A stretch of DNA of 64,000 nt from Eucalyptus grandis (GCF_016545825.1 NC_052616.1:60285278-60349277); one strand, 5' to 3'; positions 1-11,540 are shown, numbered from the stretch's first letter. Notes: generated by a model not told the origin, from the letters alone. A program made the numbers and translations.

Positions 1-600
1 TCGGAACCCCTATGGTTGTTTGACATTTGAGATGTGGCGTTCCAATTGATTGAGTATTATTACTGCATATGGTTGAGTGTATGAACTGTGCTGACATGTA
101 GGGAGGATCTGAGATGATGTGAGTCTCTATAGTTGTGTGATTGTGTAGCTGTGTAATTAAGACGCCCCTAGGCATATTTCCTTTCTAATTGGGGTTTAGG
201 GGTGAACTTGCTGAGATGTTGTCTCACCTCGTCGTGGGCTCAATTCTTTTCAGGTCCGTAGATGGCGGTTCCACCAGTGCGTTTTGGACAGTCGAGGGGG
301 TTCAGTGAGCAGAGTACCTTTTTCCCTATCCCTGGGACTTCCTAGCTCCGTGAGCTTGTGGTGTCTACGATCTTGGTCGATGAGGGCATATCTGAGTTTG
401 TACCTCATTGATTCAAACCGTTGTATCGTCATGGGCCTAACGAAGAACAGGAAGGTCCCCTGGATGGTTTTGACGTACCCGTTGTTGAGGGTGAGGAGAT
501 GGTTGGCCTCCTCGACACCGACATCCCTGATGGTGTTGTGGAAGACCCAAATCCCTCGGAGGTCTCAGAGGTCTCGGCTGAGGAATCTTGTGCTTAGTTA
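1..600 (+). mobile_element. Fragment of a long LTR (family L1), plus orientation
   Basis: This stretch aligns by eye with 7236-7835. Around 170-260 it also matches the reverse complement of 60370-60440 inside the solo LTR at 60009-63282. The shared part is the run from the C/G-rich 'gacgcccc' motif through the 'ggggtttaggggtgaacttgctgagat' type block. It is therefore a plus-oriented piece of the same LTR family, cut by the window start on the left and ending at the GC-rich island at about 600. A decayed acidic reading frame (about 420-600, ending in TAG) is shared with the LTR at 3455-7079. No gag-pol is present. The family assignment is by visual alignment. Confidence 0.6.
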
Positions 601-1145
601 GCTAGGAAGGGCCAACGTCGGAGGGGGGAGGGTTGGCCGGGGTCGCCGGCCCCCGGTCGATTGGCGGCGAGGGCCACGACCCTCGCCCCAGATTTGGGTG
701 AGGGCTCGCTGGCCCTCCCCGCCGATCGGCCAGCCTCGCCGACCCCTGGCTAGGGCCCGGCGACCCTCCCCACTCCGTTGCCGGCCTTTCTCGGCGGCGG
801 CAAGGAGGCAGCGAGGGACCGCGAGCCCTTGTCGATTTGGGCGAGGGCTGCAACCCTTGTCCCAGATTTGGGCGCGGGCCACGACTCTCACCCAAGATCT
901 GGGGGAGGGCTCGCGTGGGGCGAGGGTCGCGGGCCCTTGCCGCCTCCCCGCCGCCGCCGAAGGGCTGGCGACGGAGTGGGAGGGTCGGTTGACCGGCGGC
1001 GAGGGTTGCGGCCCTTGTCGCCGGTCGGCCGGGGCCGGCGACCCCGACCAACCCTCCCCCTCCATTGCCGGCCCTTCCCAACAACGGCGGGGAGGCGGCG
1101 GCGGCGAGGGCTCGCCCTCGCCCGCCCCCTTCGACCTCCCCCTTT
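601..1145. repeat. GC-rich island with near-palindromic repeats
   Basis: This G+C-rich block is bounded sharply by AT-rich DNA at 1146. It is made of recurring near-palindromes of the type 'gcgagggccgcgaccctcgc', and long open frames occur on both strands. Such frames are expected from GC-rich low-complexity DNA and are not called as genes. It looks like the core of a TIR element whose right arm follows. The partner is 7850-8245. Confidence 0.6.
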
Positions 1146-1480
1146 TTCTTAATTTTTAAATTTTTTAGAATATTTTAAATAAAATTAAGTTTAAATCTAA
1201 TTTAATTAATTTTATATTATTATTTACACGTCAAACACAAAACAGCGACATTTTTGCATTTTCTCGCCAGGTCAACGTGCAAAACGACGCCGTTTTGGAC
1301 CAAACTCGTCGGAAAATTGCCACGTAAGCCATTTGGCTGGATTTTCGCCGGAGTGGCACTTAAGTGTTCCATTTAACTTCGAAATTAACACTCAAGTGTA
1401 CCATTTTGAAGTTATGGCACTTAAGTGTCATCCCGTGCCAAGTTATGGCACTCCATGTGTCCCAAACTCATTATTAGACT
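1146..1480. mobile_element. Right arm of a TIR element ('gtggcacttaagtg' family)
   Basis: AT-rich DNA followed by repeated 'ggcacttaagtg' and 'ttatggcac' motifs and a 'cgacgccgttttg' block. The same motifs occur in the right arm of the TIR element at 59171-63300 and, more weakly, in the small element at 17025-17343. The left arm is missing; the LTR fragment and GC island lie where it would be. Non-autonomous, with no coding capacity. Confidence 0.5.
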
Positions 1481-1539
1481 TACTAAAATCTCATGGACAG
1501 TTTTGTTAACATCAAAATGTGCGGGGAGTTTTCTCAACA

Positions 1540-2139
1540 CACATAACCTTTGCTCGGACGGATATCGCTTTTGTCGAGCCTGAGTCTCCGGCACATCATG
1601 TTCAATCCCAATTTGCGTGTTAGCATCGAACTACCCAAGTTGAAGCAATTCTACGTAGGTCTTAAACCGAAGCCCACCTCGAGCATGTCCTCGTCCTTGG
1701 AGTACACTATCACGATCTTTATGTCGTTTTATCGTCATCATCAGATACTCACATTCGCCCTGTCGGGAGGACATGTACGAATGGAAGTGGCGTGTGATCC
1801 TGGTTGTAAGCCCAATGTCTAGAGCTGATGCATTGCAAAGGGCGGTTCCTAGCTAGAGAGGCATTCAAGTGGATAATGACTCAGGATGCCGAGGGGAACG
1901 TATCCCGTGGAAGCACGGCTGGAACTCGAGCACGGGTTCCTTGCGGAGGAGTCCGACGGCTGCTCATATCTTGCGGGAAGTTGTGGCTTGTTGTTGGTTG
2001 TTTGGACAACCCTTGGTGGCAAATTGGGTCAATTCCTCAAAGGAATCCAAGTCTGGGAGGTGGATTTGGAGGGGGGCACTCAGACAAGGTGAAGCTTGGG
2101 GAACGCATTCATCTTTTTGAACTGTTCTTCATTTTCCAT
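1540..2139 (+). pseudogene. Degenerate unidentified segment, copy 1 of 3
   Basis: A moderately GC-rich stretch repeated at 8246-8792 and, more diverged, at about 10915-11540. Short open frames (90, 119, 83 and 68 codons) break off in different frames in each copy. No start, domain or intron structure could be recognised. It may be the remains of a gene or of transposon internal sequence. I do not assign a function. Confidence 0.4.
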
Positions 2140-3449
2140 GGAAAATTATTCAATAGTTCTAAACTATTGTATGTAATTCGATCTTAAACTTTGTTAATTA
2201 ATTTAATCCTAAACTTTTAGTCCTTTTGGCTAATAACCGAAAATTGCTAAACAGTTTAATCAATGTTAGCTATCCTATGTGGCATGGTCAATCTAAGGTG
2301 GGTGATTTAAAAAAGAAAATTAAAAAATCATCTTCTTCAATGTTGACTATGCCACATAAGATGCTGCTGACTGAACTGCCATTTCAATGATTTCTGGCAA
2401 AAAAATAGCTAAAAGTATTACATTGAAAAATTTAAGTGAAAAAATTGTTTATAATGACATTAATAGATCTGAATACTTCCTCATTATTCATTATATATCC
2501 ATAATAAAAAAAATAAAAAAGATGCTATGTATCTTGAAATTTTGTCTTTTTGACAAAAATAATTTTTATGGAAGTAAGATCTAACAATTAAAAAAAACAT
2601 ATAAGAATTTTATCTTTTTGGCAACTAAATTCTATATAACAATATAAATTTTTTAAAAAAAAAGAAAGTAAATACACTTGAGACCTCCACTTGAAATTGC
2701 AATTAAATGATTGAGGGTAATATTATTTCTTTGATAACAATTAGGTGAATTTAGTCATATAAGAAGTGGAAATAGCGTTGTTGTTGTTTTTTTTTCCCCT
2801 TTCTCCTCCCCTCGTAGCTATGTTATAGACATAACTCCAATCACTACCATGGAAGCTAGCCTATTGACACCAATCTATTACAGGTAGCCACTATCACTGC
2901 CATGTTATTGCCTAGGCAGTGCCGCTCTATCAATATAAGAACATATTTGGATCAAGTAATTATTGATTCAATTCGTGATGGATGCAAAAATAATTTTGTT
3001 TTCTTTAAAAGATATTTCCAAAGTTGTCTAGAATTGGTTTAGCTGGGAATAGGATTGGTTGAGCCGATTCCTGGGTAGAATTAGGTTTTGAACGTGGAAT
3101 TGGCTATCAACCGGTCATGGGTAGCTCTAGCTTGTGAAATTGGGAACTAGACCAATTTCTCTTAAAACTGGTTGATTCATGCTAGTTTGGTCCAATTTGC
3201 AAATCGAACCAGATGTGATGCTCATCATTACGAACAATTGTGGTCACCAATAACATACAACCTACTTTTTTCACTAGCATGGCATGTGTCCATTTAAGTT
3301 GGTTTTTTTTTTTTTTTTTTTTTTGGGTGACAGTGTCCATATAAGTTGTTAGTGGCACCAAGTACCAATAATATCTCACCGCGTGAAGCTTACTTTAATA
3401 TTTATCTATACTCCTTCAAGATTGTCGTGCGTAATGGGGTGAGATGATG
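2140..3449. other. AT-rich non-coding tail of copy 1
   Basis: At 2140 this stretch begins with a TIR-element left arm ('ggaaaattattcaatag...taaactattgta') like those at 8793, 11541, 18101 and 47290. The rest is AT-rich with poly-A/T runs (for example a 21-base T run near 3303-3323). No gene is supported. From 3413 the sequence is specific to this copy and leads into the LTR insertion at 3455. Confidence 0.5.
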
Positions 3450-3727
3450 CCTGGTGTCACGCCCTGATCCTCAAATGCATGCCCATCCCTCACCTTGTTA
3501 ATTAATAGCAACGTCCCAAGATGCATCGCCGACCCTTTCATTTTAATACGTATGCGGAAGCATATAATAAATCCCCAAACAATAAAACAATAGGATAGAA
3601 AAGTAAGGCTTTATTTTTCAAAACTGAAAATCACAACCACACTTTTACACAAGCAAACCATACAGTATATATCATCATACTAGTATATATCATCGTACTA
3701 TTTACAGAAGTTTGATCTATCACGCAT

Positions 3728-4075
3728 CAGTCCACTTCTTAAGGTTCACGAAACAAGATAGGATCTCAATCCTCATCTAGTTCATACTCTGAATCATCTT
3801 CTGGATCCTCCTCCGGCTCTTCATCTTTAGATTTTTCCTCTTCAAGTTCTACCTCGGGTCATTCCTCTTACTCGACTACCTCCCATTCTTCTTCTTCGCT
3901 CCAATTAGCACCCTTGGTTGAGTATGTTGATGACTTAGGATCGCCCTCGATCTTAGGATCCTTGGCATCCACTACCGACCCATCCTTAGGGTCTATTGTC
4001 CCTAGCCCAAATGCTGCATCCAGGACATACAGAGGTACATTGCCTTCCGAGATAGGACCTTCTCTTCACCCACCA
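3728..4075 (-). other. Decayed acidic reading frame inside an LTR
   Basis: Read on the minus strand, this part of the LTR encodes a strongly acidic stretch (runs of Glu/Asp such as EEEEWE and EEPEEDPEDD). Two stop codons interrupt it near 3865-3875, and it ends at a TGA near 3766. A related but shorter acidic frame, interrupted differently, occurs in the plus-oriented LTR fragment at about 420-600 and 7670-7833. Both share an 'EGP' motif followed by 'VP' and an acidic tail. The function is unknown, and all copies here are broken or lack an obvious start. Confidence 0.4.
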
Positions 4076-4589
4076 TGATAGTGATGATATCATGATCAAT
4101 ACTCATGGGGTGGGTACTAGGTCAATTCTATTTACTTCAACCCACACCTTAGACTCTGTCAACACATACTCTAGTCCCTCTAGGTGGTGGTTTATCAGGA
4201 AGGGTATTCTTCTTCGGTGACATTCACAAGAATACCAAAATGCATCGGAGGATGAGGAGGTGGAGATGTTGCTATCTAGGGTCCTGAAATAGTTATATAA
4301 TAATCAGTGAGACTACGTCTCGACGAGTTCTACTCCCTAAGATCCGATTAGTAAACCAATATATTTTAGGGCTGTCTATGCACAACATGAGTCAAAGGAC
4401 TTACCTTAGTCTCGGATTCTACTTGCATATTAGCACAGATCAAATAGGCACCCAAGCAATCACATCATATATCGAAACATCGATCAAATCGACCTAGTCG
4501 ATTACATGTCAATAAGACAACTTCCGGTCATTTCAATTATTCCAACTCAATTCCCAATTATGAATCACGGTCCTTAGGAAACAACTTAT

Positions 4590-4880
4590 TTATAGGTGGT
4601 AATTACGGCCCCACCGAGCAATTTTCAATATTTAGTAGCATCACGGCCCCATCGGCAACTTTCAATAGTTAATGGCATCACGGCCCCACTAAGCACGATC
4701 GATTCTTATTTCAGCAGTAATGCTGAATCACGGCTCAGCAGGCACGACCTCTATCAGGTGGTAAATCACGGCCCAATGGGCACGACCTTTAACAGGTGAT
4801 AAATCACGGCTCCAGTGGGCACGACCGATTCCAAATTCAATGGTAATGTTGAATCATGACTCAGCGGGCATGGTCATACT
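4590..4880. repeat. Degenerate tandem array 'atcacggcccc...gcacgac'
   Basis: Imperfect units of roughly 30-60 bp share the core 'tcacggcccc-actgggcacgacc'. The same array in cleaner form lies at 60690-61140 in the related LTR. Short open frames through it are by-products of the repeat. Confidence 0.75.
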
Positions 4881-7084
4881 TTTGCGGTTTAATTAACTCA
4901 ATCCACAACATCCCACGACCATTCAACCGCGGCCAACAATATTGCACTTCATAATTAAATTCCTCAATTTCATAATATCTTGGCCTAATTTCTTAGTATC
5001 AAAGATACCCGATAAAATATCGTGTGTGGGTACACGATCGGTCTTAGCCAAAATAGAATAATTCATTTCTATAAATCCCACCATTTTCTGTAGTCCACCA
5101 AAACATTTTTGGCATTATCAACTAATGTCCAGTTATTCTTCAATTGATTTTCCAAAATTATTCAATTTAGGAATAAATCCTAAAATCACTCATAAATTAA
5201 TTTAGCACAAAATAAAGCTCAATTAAATAAACGGACTACACCACGATCATCAGCATAAAATTCTGGTCATCGGTCATCCCAGTTGAATTTCTGGAAAATA
5301 AATAAATAATTAATTAAATTTCGAAAATTAATAAATAAATACTAAAAATCCATTTTGGGCCCATAATGCCTAATTGGAGCCCGAGACAGGTCGGGAAAAA
5401 TCCTGAAATGCATTCAATAAATAATAGAGCATTTATACTCTCTAATGACTATGACTGACCATCTAATATGCATTTGCAATCAACTAATAATCACTAATAT
5501 ATTTTAGTCTAACCACCTAATCCTACTTAATTGACACTAATCAACCCTCAAGCATCATTAGCAAACTAAGCAGGGATTAGTGAGCTAAACTCACCGGAAT
5601 AACGTGCGAGTCGGATCAATCCGACGGGAACGGCGTGAGGAACGAAAAACTCCCAAGTGGACCTAGGAACCGAGGCCCGGAACACCTCCAAAATGGGCCT
5701 AGAACCTAGCTGGAAACCCACATCGAAACCTTATGTTCTTGGTTGGAAAATTGAAGAAAACTACTCGGTTTAAGCGATACTTGCACGGGAATGAAAGATT
5801 GAACCAAACCGGACCTAAACGAAGTTTTACCGGCGAGAAAACACCCAAAACCAGCCTTGGCGAGGCTTCCACAAACCCAAACACAGCTGCTGGGCGAGAG
5901 AGGGATGCAGCCAAGGAGACGGCGAAGCACGGCCAAGGCGGGCATGCGCGTGTGGGGGTGAGGGCGACACTAGCGTGGCAACAGGTAGCTAGGCGTGGGC
6001 GGTGGTTGCTGCACTCTCCTCCTTGCTATGCTGGTCAAGAATTCAAAGGAAAGAGAGAGAGGGTGGTCAGCCAAATGGAGAGAGGAAAAGAAGAGATAAA
6101 GATGAGGGGTGAGGGCTCCACTTTGTTCAATTTTTCCACAACTTGTTCATCAAGTTTTAACCTAAGCCAAGTATTATTCCTTGGCCCTCCTTTGGCCACA
6201 CCAACACCCCCAAATAACCTCTCCAATGGTCCAAAATTGGCTAGGGTGTGGGGGATTACGAATTTTGAATAATAAAGCTTCCATTAGAACTAGTTCTTTC
6301 TTGATTCTCTCTCAATCGGCTCTCATAAAATCAATTGATGTCTCAATTATCAAATTGATAATTTTTCTCATCCAAGAATCCCTCATGCTTCTCAATTCTG
6401 CAACCCGAAATTCCCTTGCTTCAATTGCATAAAAATGGTCCGTCGACAATTTTTTCCCAAAAAGTGTTAGTTGTCAGAAAAATCTTCTGAGACTGAGTCG
6501 ACACTTCTAGAATTTATTGTGACATGACAGAATCTTTAATTTTTGAAATCGGACTTGAATTGACGGTTAATTTCCATTCGACGTGTTTTTAATGTGACAT
6601 AGGCTTCCGGGTAACTTTAAGGCATTTTTAGTGCAAATGACCTATGGTTGATCTTCTTCGAACCACAATGAACCCACTTAACTCATTGGCGACTCTCAGT
6701 TATCGTGAAAATCTCGAGGATCTAAATATAGACACAAGGGGTACCAAAACAATAAGAAAATCAGTCCAGTGCCGGTCGACGAGAATTTTCCAATTTAGTG
6801 GTGTCACCCACGATTAGCCACACATCTCTGTTGAACCAGCCTATCTCTGATTTCAAATCAATTTTATATTGTGCCGCAATGACCTCTAAAGATAGACTCG
6901 ATCGAGAAGCCGATTCCTAGTCGAATTCTCAAGTCTATTTGCCTTAAAATCCTTGTTGATTTCCCCATATAGTCTAGTTATCTCGAGAGTGATCATCTCT
7001 GAGATCAGCCTTATAGGCGCGTTAATGAAATGCACGATTTATTCAGTAGAAAATAGAGTTAAAAATCTAGGATGTCACACCTGG

Positions 7085-7849
7085 TTACACTAGAAGACCA
7101 CCGAATGTCCAGTAGGCCGTGCCCGTTGGGCCGTGATAAAATTGGAACACATGATTGGGTGAAATTGATGTGCCAAATTATGGGACAAAATTGTGTGGTA
7201 CGGTATGAGACGTATTATAATGATTTGGCCTTATAATCGGGACCCCTATGGTTGTTTGAGATTTGAGATGTGGCATTCCAATTGATTGAGTATTATTATT
7301 GCATATGGTTGAGTGTATGAACTGTGCCGACATGTAGGGAGGATCTGAGATGATGTGAGTCTCTATAGTTATGTGGTTGTGTGGCTATGTAGTTAGGACG
7401 CCCCCAGGCGTATTTCCTTTCTAATTGGGGTTTAGGGGTGAACTTGCTAAGATGTTGTCTCACCTCGTTGTGGGTTCAATTCTTTTTAGGTCCGTAGATG
7501 GTGGTTCCACCAGTGCGTTTTGGACAGTCGAGGGGGTTTAGTGAGCAGAGTACCTTTTTCCCTATCCCTGGGACTTCCTAGCTCCGTGAGCTTGTGGTGT
7601 CTATGATCTTGGTCGATGAGGGCCTATCTGAGTTTGTACCTCATTGATTCAGAGTGTTGTATCGTCATGGGCCTAACGGAGAACAGGAAGGTCCCCTAGA
7701 TGATTTTGACATACCCGCTATTGAGGGTGAGGAGATGGTTGTCCCCCTCGACATCGACATCCCTGATGGTGTTGTGGAAGACCTTAATCCCCCGGAGGTC
7801 TCAGAGGTCTTGGCTAAGGAGTCTTGTGCCTAGTTAGCCGGGAAGGGCC
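7085..7849 (+). mobile_element. Long-LTR (family L1) fragment, plus orientation
   Basis: It continues the sequence interrupted at 3454. The stretch 'ggccgtgcccgttgggccgtgat' near 7112-7136 is the reverse complement of the repeat array core in the minus-strand L1 LTRs, so this is an L1 fragment in the opposite orientation to the element inserted beside it. From 7236 on it parallels 1-600. It includes the acidic frame ending at the TAG near 7833. No LTR end is visible on the right; it passes directly into a GC-rich island. Confidence 0.6.
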
Positions 7850-8245
7850 GGTGATGGAGGGGGGTTGGCGGGGTCGCCGGCCCTCGGGCCGACCGGCGGC
7901 GAGGGCCGCGACCCTCGCCCCAAATTTTGGCGAGGGCTCGCGGGCCCGCCGTCGGTCGGCCAACCTCACGGCCCCTGGCCAAGGCCCGGCAACCCTCCCT
8001 ACTCCGTCGCCGGTCTTTCCCGGCTGCGGCGGGGAGGTGGCGAGGGCCCACAAGCCCTCGCTAGATCTGGACGAGGGCCGTGACCCTTGCCCTAGATTTG
8101 GGCGTGGGCTGCGACCCTCGCCCCAGATCTAGGGGAGGGCTCGCGTGGGGCGAGGGTCGCGGGCCCTCACCGCCTCCCCGCCGCCGAGAAGGGCCGGCGA
8201 CGAAGTGTGGAGGGTCGGCCGGGGTCGCCGCCCCGGCCAACCTAG
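7850..8245. repeat. GC-rich island with near-palindromic repeats, copy 2
   Basis: Same composition and motifs as 601-1145 ('gcgagggccgcgaccctcgcc', 'gggcgagggtcgcgggccc'). Open frames of 70-100 codons on both strands follow from the lack of AT-rich stop codons and are not gene calls. Confidence 0.6.
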
Positions 8246-8792
8246 CCATCATGTTCAATCCCAATTTGCGTGTTAGCATCGAACTCCCGAGTTGAAGCAA
8301 TTCTATGTAGCTCTTGAACTGAAGCCCACCTCGAGCCCGTCCTCATCCTTGGAGTACACCGTCACGATCTTTATGTCCTTCGATCGTCATTAGCCGATAC
8401 TCACATTCACCTTGTCGGGAGGACATGTACAGATGGAAGTGATGTGTGATCTTGGTTGTAAAGCCCAACGTCTAGGGCTGATGCATTGCAAAGGGTGGTT
8501 CCTGGCTAGAGAGGCGTTCAAGTGGATAATGACTCAGGATGCCGAGGGGAACGTATCTCGTGGAAGCACGACCGGAACTCGAGCACGGGTTCCTTGCGAA
8601 GGAGTCCGACGGCTGCTCATATCTCGCGGGAAGTTGTGGCTCGTTGTTGGTGGTTTGGACATCCCTTGGTGGCAAATTGGATCAATTCCTCAAAGGAATC
8701 CAAGTCTCAGAGGTGGATCTGGAGAGGGGCACTCAGACAAGGTGAAGCTTGGGGAACGCATTCATCTTTTTGAACTGTTCTTCATTTTCCAT
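8246..8792 (+). pseudogene. Degenerate unidentified segment, copy 2 of 3
   Basis: Close relative of 1590-2139. Open frames of 142, 83 and 68 codons occur but do not correspond in frame and start to those of copy 1. No recognisable domain. At about 8793 it is followed by the same TIR-like 'ggaaaattattcaatag' arm. Confidence 0.4.
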
Positions 8793-10560
8793 GGAAAATT
8801 ATTCAATAGTTCTAAACTATTGTATGTAATTCAATCTTAAACTTTGTTAATTAATTTAATCCTAAAATTTTAGTCCTTTCGATTAATAACCGAAAATTGC
8901 TAAACAGTTTAATCAATGTTAGCTATCCTAAGTGGCATGGTCAATCTAAGGTGGGTGATTTAAAAAAGAAAATTAAAAAATCATCTTCTTCAATGTTGAC
9001 TATGCCACATAAGATGCTACTGACTGAACTGCCATTTCAATGATTTCTGGCAAAAAAATAGCTAAAAGTCTTACATTGAAAAATTTAAGTGAAAATATTG
9101 TTTATAATGACATTAACGGATCTGAATACTTCCTCATTATTCATTATATATCCATGAATAACAAAAAAAGAAAAAAGAAAAAGATTCTACGTATCTTGAA
9201 ATTTTGTCTTTTTGACAAAAATAATTTTTATGGAAGTAAGATCTAACAATTAAAAAAACATATAAGAATTTTATCTTTTTGGCAACTAAATTCTATATAA
9301 CAATAGAAAAATAAAAAAAAGAAAGTAAATACACTTGAGACCTCCACTTGAAATTGCAATTAAATGATTGAGGGTAATATTATTTCTTTGATAACAATTA
9401 GGTGAATTTAGTCATATAAGAAGTGGAAATAGCGTTGTTGTTGTTTTTTTTTTTGGTTCCCTTTCTCCTCCCCTCGTAGCTATGTTATAGACATAACTCC
9501 AATCACTACCATGGAAGCTAGCCTATCGACACCAATCTATTACATGTAGCCACTATCACTGCCATGTTATTGCCTAGGCAGTGCCGCTCTATCAATATAA
9601 GAACATATTTGGATCAAGTAATTATCGATTCAATTCGTGATGGATGCAAAAATAATTTTGTTTTCTTTAAAAGATACTTCCAAAGTTGTTTAGAATCGGT
9701 TTAGCTGGGAATAGGATTGGTTGAGCCGATTCCTGGGTAGAATTAGGTTTTGAACTTGGAATTGGCTATCAACCAGTCATGGGTTAGCTCTAGCTTGTGA
9801 AATTGGGAACTAGACCAATTCCTTACGAACAATTATGGTCACCAACAACATACAACCTACTTTTTTTCACTGGCATGGCATGTGTCCATATAAGTTGGTT
9901 TTGTATTTTTTTTTTGGTGAAAGTGTCCATATAAGTTGTTAGTGGCACCAAGTACCAATAATATCTCACTGCATGAAACTTACTTTAATATTTATCTATA
10001 CTACTATATAAAGTAAAGAGATCTCCTACTTTTAAAAATAGCACAATATTACCCTCCTAAATCATTCTCAATTAGATATTTTATAAATATTCTATCAAAA
10101 GTGTGTAAATTAATAATTTTATTTTATCTCTCATGCATTTCAATTTTAAAATTTGCATTTTTCTATGTATAAAGAACCTCATCAAAAGAAATTCAAATCT
10201 TGAAATGTTTATGTTACCTTTACAAATATGTATATAATTTATTCATATCATGTCAATAATTTATTTGACTCAAGCCTTTCATGATAAGGTGATTTTGACA
10301 CATAACAAACCTTTTGAAGGTCTTATTAAGGAGTGCCCCAATGCACTTCTTAAGTATACTTAATAATGAATTTGTTGATTTTCAATGTATCAATTTAAGT
10401 ATAATACAAGGGAGGCAATGCATTGAAACTTGAAAATTACAGTCTTTCCTTGGATGATTACTTAAGAAGTGCCTCGAACAAAATCCATCTTGCGATTGTT
10501 GATTTTTTGTACATACGCAATGTGTGTGGACCAGTTGATCTTAATTCTAATAGAGTAAGG
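8793..10560. other. AT-rich non-coding DNA
   Basis: Up to 10003 this duplicates 2140-3412. From about 9997 the sequence 'tctatactactatataaag' resembles the 5' end of plant Helitrons. No CTRR 3' terminus with hairpin could be paired with it, so it is not called as a Helitron. The rest to 10560 is AT-rich, with no gene seen. Confidence 0.4.
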
Positions 10561-11540
10561 ATGACAAACATCGAGTTTCATTGTTTTTATTAGAAAGGTT
10601 CGACCTCAAGATTCCCTTCGGATAAAGATGGGATAAGCTTTATGAACGATCTGTTGAAAGAGATGTGGATCTACACCGGAAAAGAAGAAAGGGATCACTG
10701 GCCAAGGAAACCCTACGAAGAGTTTTCTTCCCTTGCTCGTGAGAGACCCTGATGGTCGGAGAGGTAGAGGAACCGCGGATTAGGCCGCCCTACTGCCGGT
10801 CGCTGCATGGCTTGCCATAGATGAGTGCGCTTCATGGTGGTCCGCCCTGCCGAAGAGGAGTACGGCACGACGAGACAAGCCCCTGGACTCAGGAGTTTAA
10901 CTTCACATAACATCTGCTCAGATGGATATTGCTTTTGTTGAGCGCACATCACCGGCAAATTAGGGTCAATCCCAATTCCCACGTCAGCATCGAACTCCCT
11001 GAGTTCAAGCAGTTCTATGCAGGTCCCGAACCGAAGCCTCGCAGCATCCTTGAGCCCATCCTCATCCTCGAAGGACACCGTCACGATCTCTATGCCCTTC
11101 TATCGTCATCAGCCGATACTCACATTCCACCTATCGGGAGGACATGTGTGGAGGGAAGCGGCCTGTGACCCTGGTTGTAAGTCCAACGTCTAGAACTGAT
11201 GCATTACAAAGGGCGATTCGTGGCCATAGAGGCATTCAAGCTGATTGTAACTTGTGATGCCGAGGGGAATGTATCCTGCAGAAGCGTGGCTGGAACTCGA
11301 GTACGGGTTCCTCGCGGAGGAGTTCGATGGCTGCTCATATCTCGTGGGATGTTGTGGCTCGTTGCTGATGGTTTGGACAATTATCGGTGGTAAATTGGGT
11401 CAATTCCTCAAAAGAATCCGAGGTCTTCGAGGTGGATCTGGAGAGGGGAACTCAGACAGGGCGAACAGCTGGTGGAACGGACTCAGACAGACTTGAAGCC
11501 TCGGGAACGCATTCGTCTTCTTGAACTGTTCTTCATTTTC
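10561..11540. pseudogene. Degenerate unidentified segment, copy 3 of 3 (most diverged)
   Basis: About 10915-11540 aligns by eye with the segments at 1540-2139 and 8246-8792. It extends to the left with extra sequence not kept in the other two. A 123-codon frame is open on the minus strand (10713-11084), and 79-, 64- and 80-codon frames are open on the plus strand. None has a recognisable motif. The direction of the ancestral coding sequence, if there was one, is uncertain. Confidence 0.35.

Larger units (their letters stand above)
1..3412. repeat. Segmental duplication S1, copy 1 (partner 7236-10003)
   Basis: The order LTR fragment, GC island, degenerate segment, AT-rich tail recurs at 7236-10003 in the same orientation. 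Most of the tail (2140-3412 and 8793-10003) is near-identical. Copy 2 lacks about 0.5 kb corresponding to 1080-1590 of copy 1, and about 50 bp near 3160-3220. Similarity ends at 'atctatact' in both copies. Both copies lack convincing genes. Confidence 0.85.
3455..7079 (-). mobile_element. Solo-LTR-like element, family L1, 3.6 kb, TSD CCTGG
   Basis: The plus strand begins TGTCACGCCC at 3455 and ends GATGTCACA at 7079. It is flanked by identical 5-bp duplications CCTGG at 3450-3454 and 7080-7084. TG...CA ends plus a 5-bp TSD are the signature of an LTR integration, and no internal domain or second LTR is present, so this is best read as a very long solo LTR. The reverse complement begins TGTGACATCC, a common plant LTR start, so the minus strand is taken as the sense strand. 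It shares ends and internal blocks with 60009-63282. It contains a short tandem 'tcacggccc...gggcacgac' array (about 4600-4880) and a reverse-strand acidic frame. Confidence 0.85.
7236..10003. repeat. Segmental duplication S1, copy 2 (partner 1-3412)
   Basis: Direct-orientation partner of 1-3412. It differs by loss of the AT-rich TIR arm: the GC island runs straight into the degenerate segment at about 8246. It also differs by scattered substitutions and small indels. Because copy 1 carries the intact junction into 3413-3454 and copy 2 starts after it, this looks like a tandem duplication that predates the 3455-7079 insertion. Confidence 0.85.

Noticed and set aside
598..1159. Long overlapping frames on both strands in the GC-rich island
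   Set aside because: Five frames of 120-160 codons overlap on both strands, are Pro/Arg/Gly-rich and repeat-driven, and the related island at 7850 does not keep them.
1869..2120. Weak resemblance of HGWNSS...FGQPLVANW to a UDP-glycosyltransferase PSPG box
   Set aside because: Spacing between the HCGWNS-like and the final Gln-like positions is wrong by several residues, the rest of the box is missing, and the other copies do not help.
4590..4880. CRISPR-like spaced repeats
   Set aside because: Eukaryotic context, imperfect units without unique spacers; it is a degenerate tandem array in an LTR.
9997..10560. Helitron suggested by 'tctatactactatataaag'
   Set aside because: No 3' CTRR end with hairpin was found, and copy 1 of the duplication shares 'tctatact' before diverging, so the match may be chance.
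10713..11084. 123-codon minus-strand frame
   Set aside because: No domain recognised, overlapping plus-strand frames are equally plausible, and the homologous segments do not keep it.
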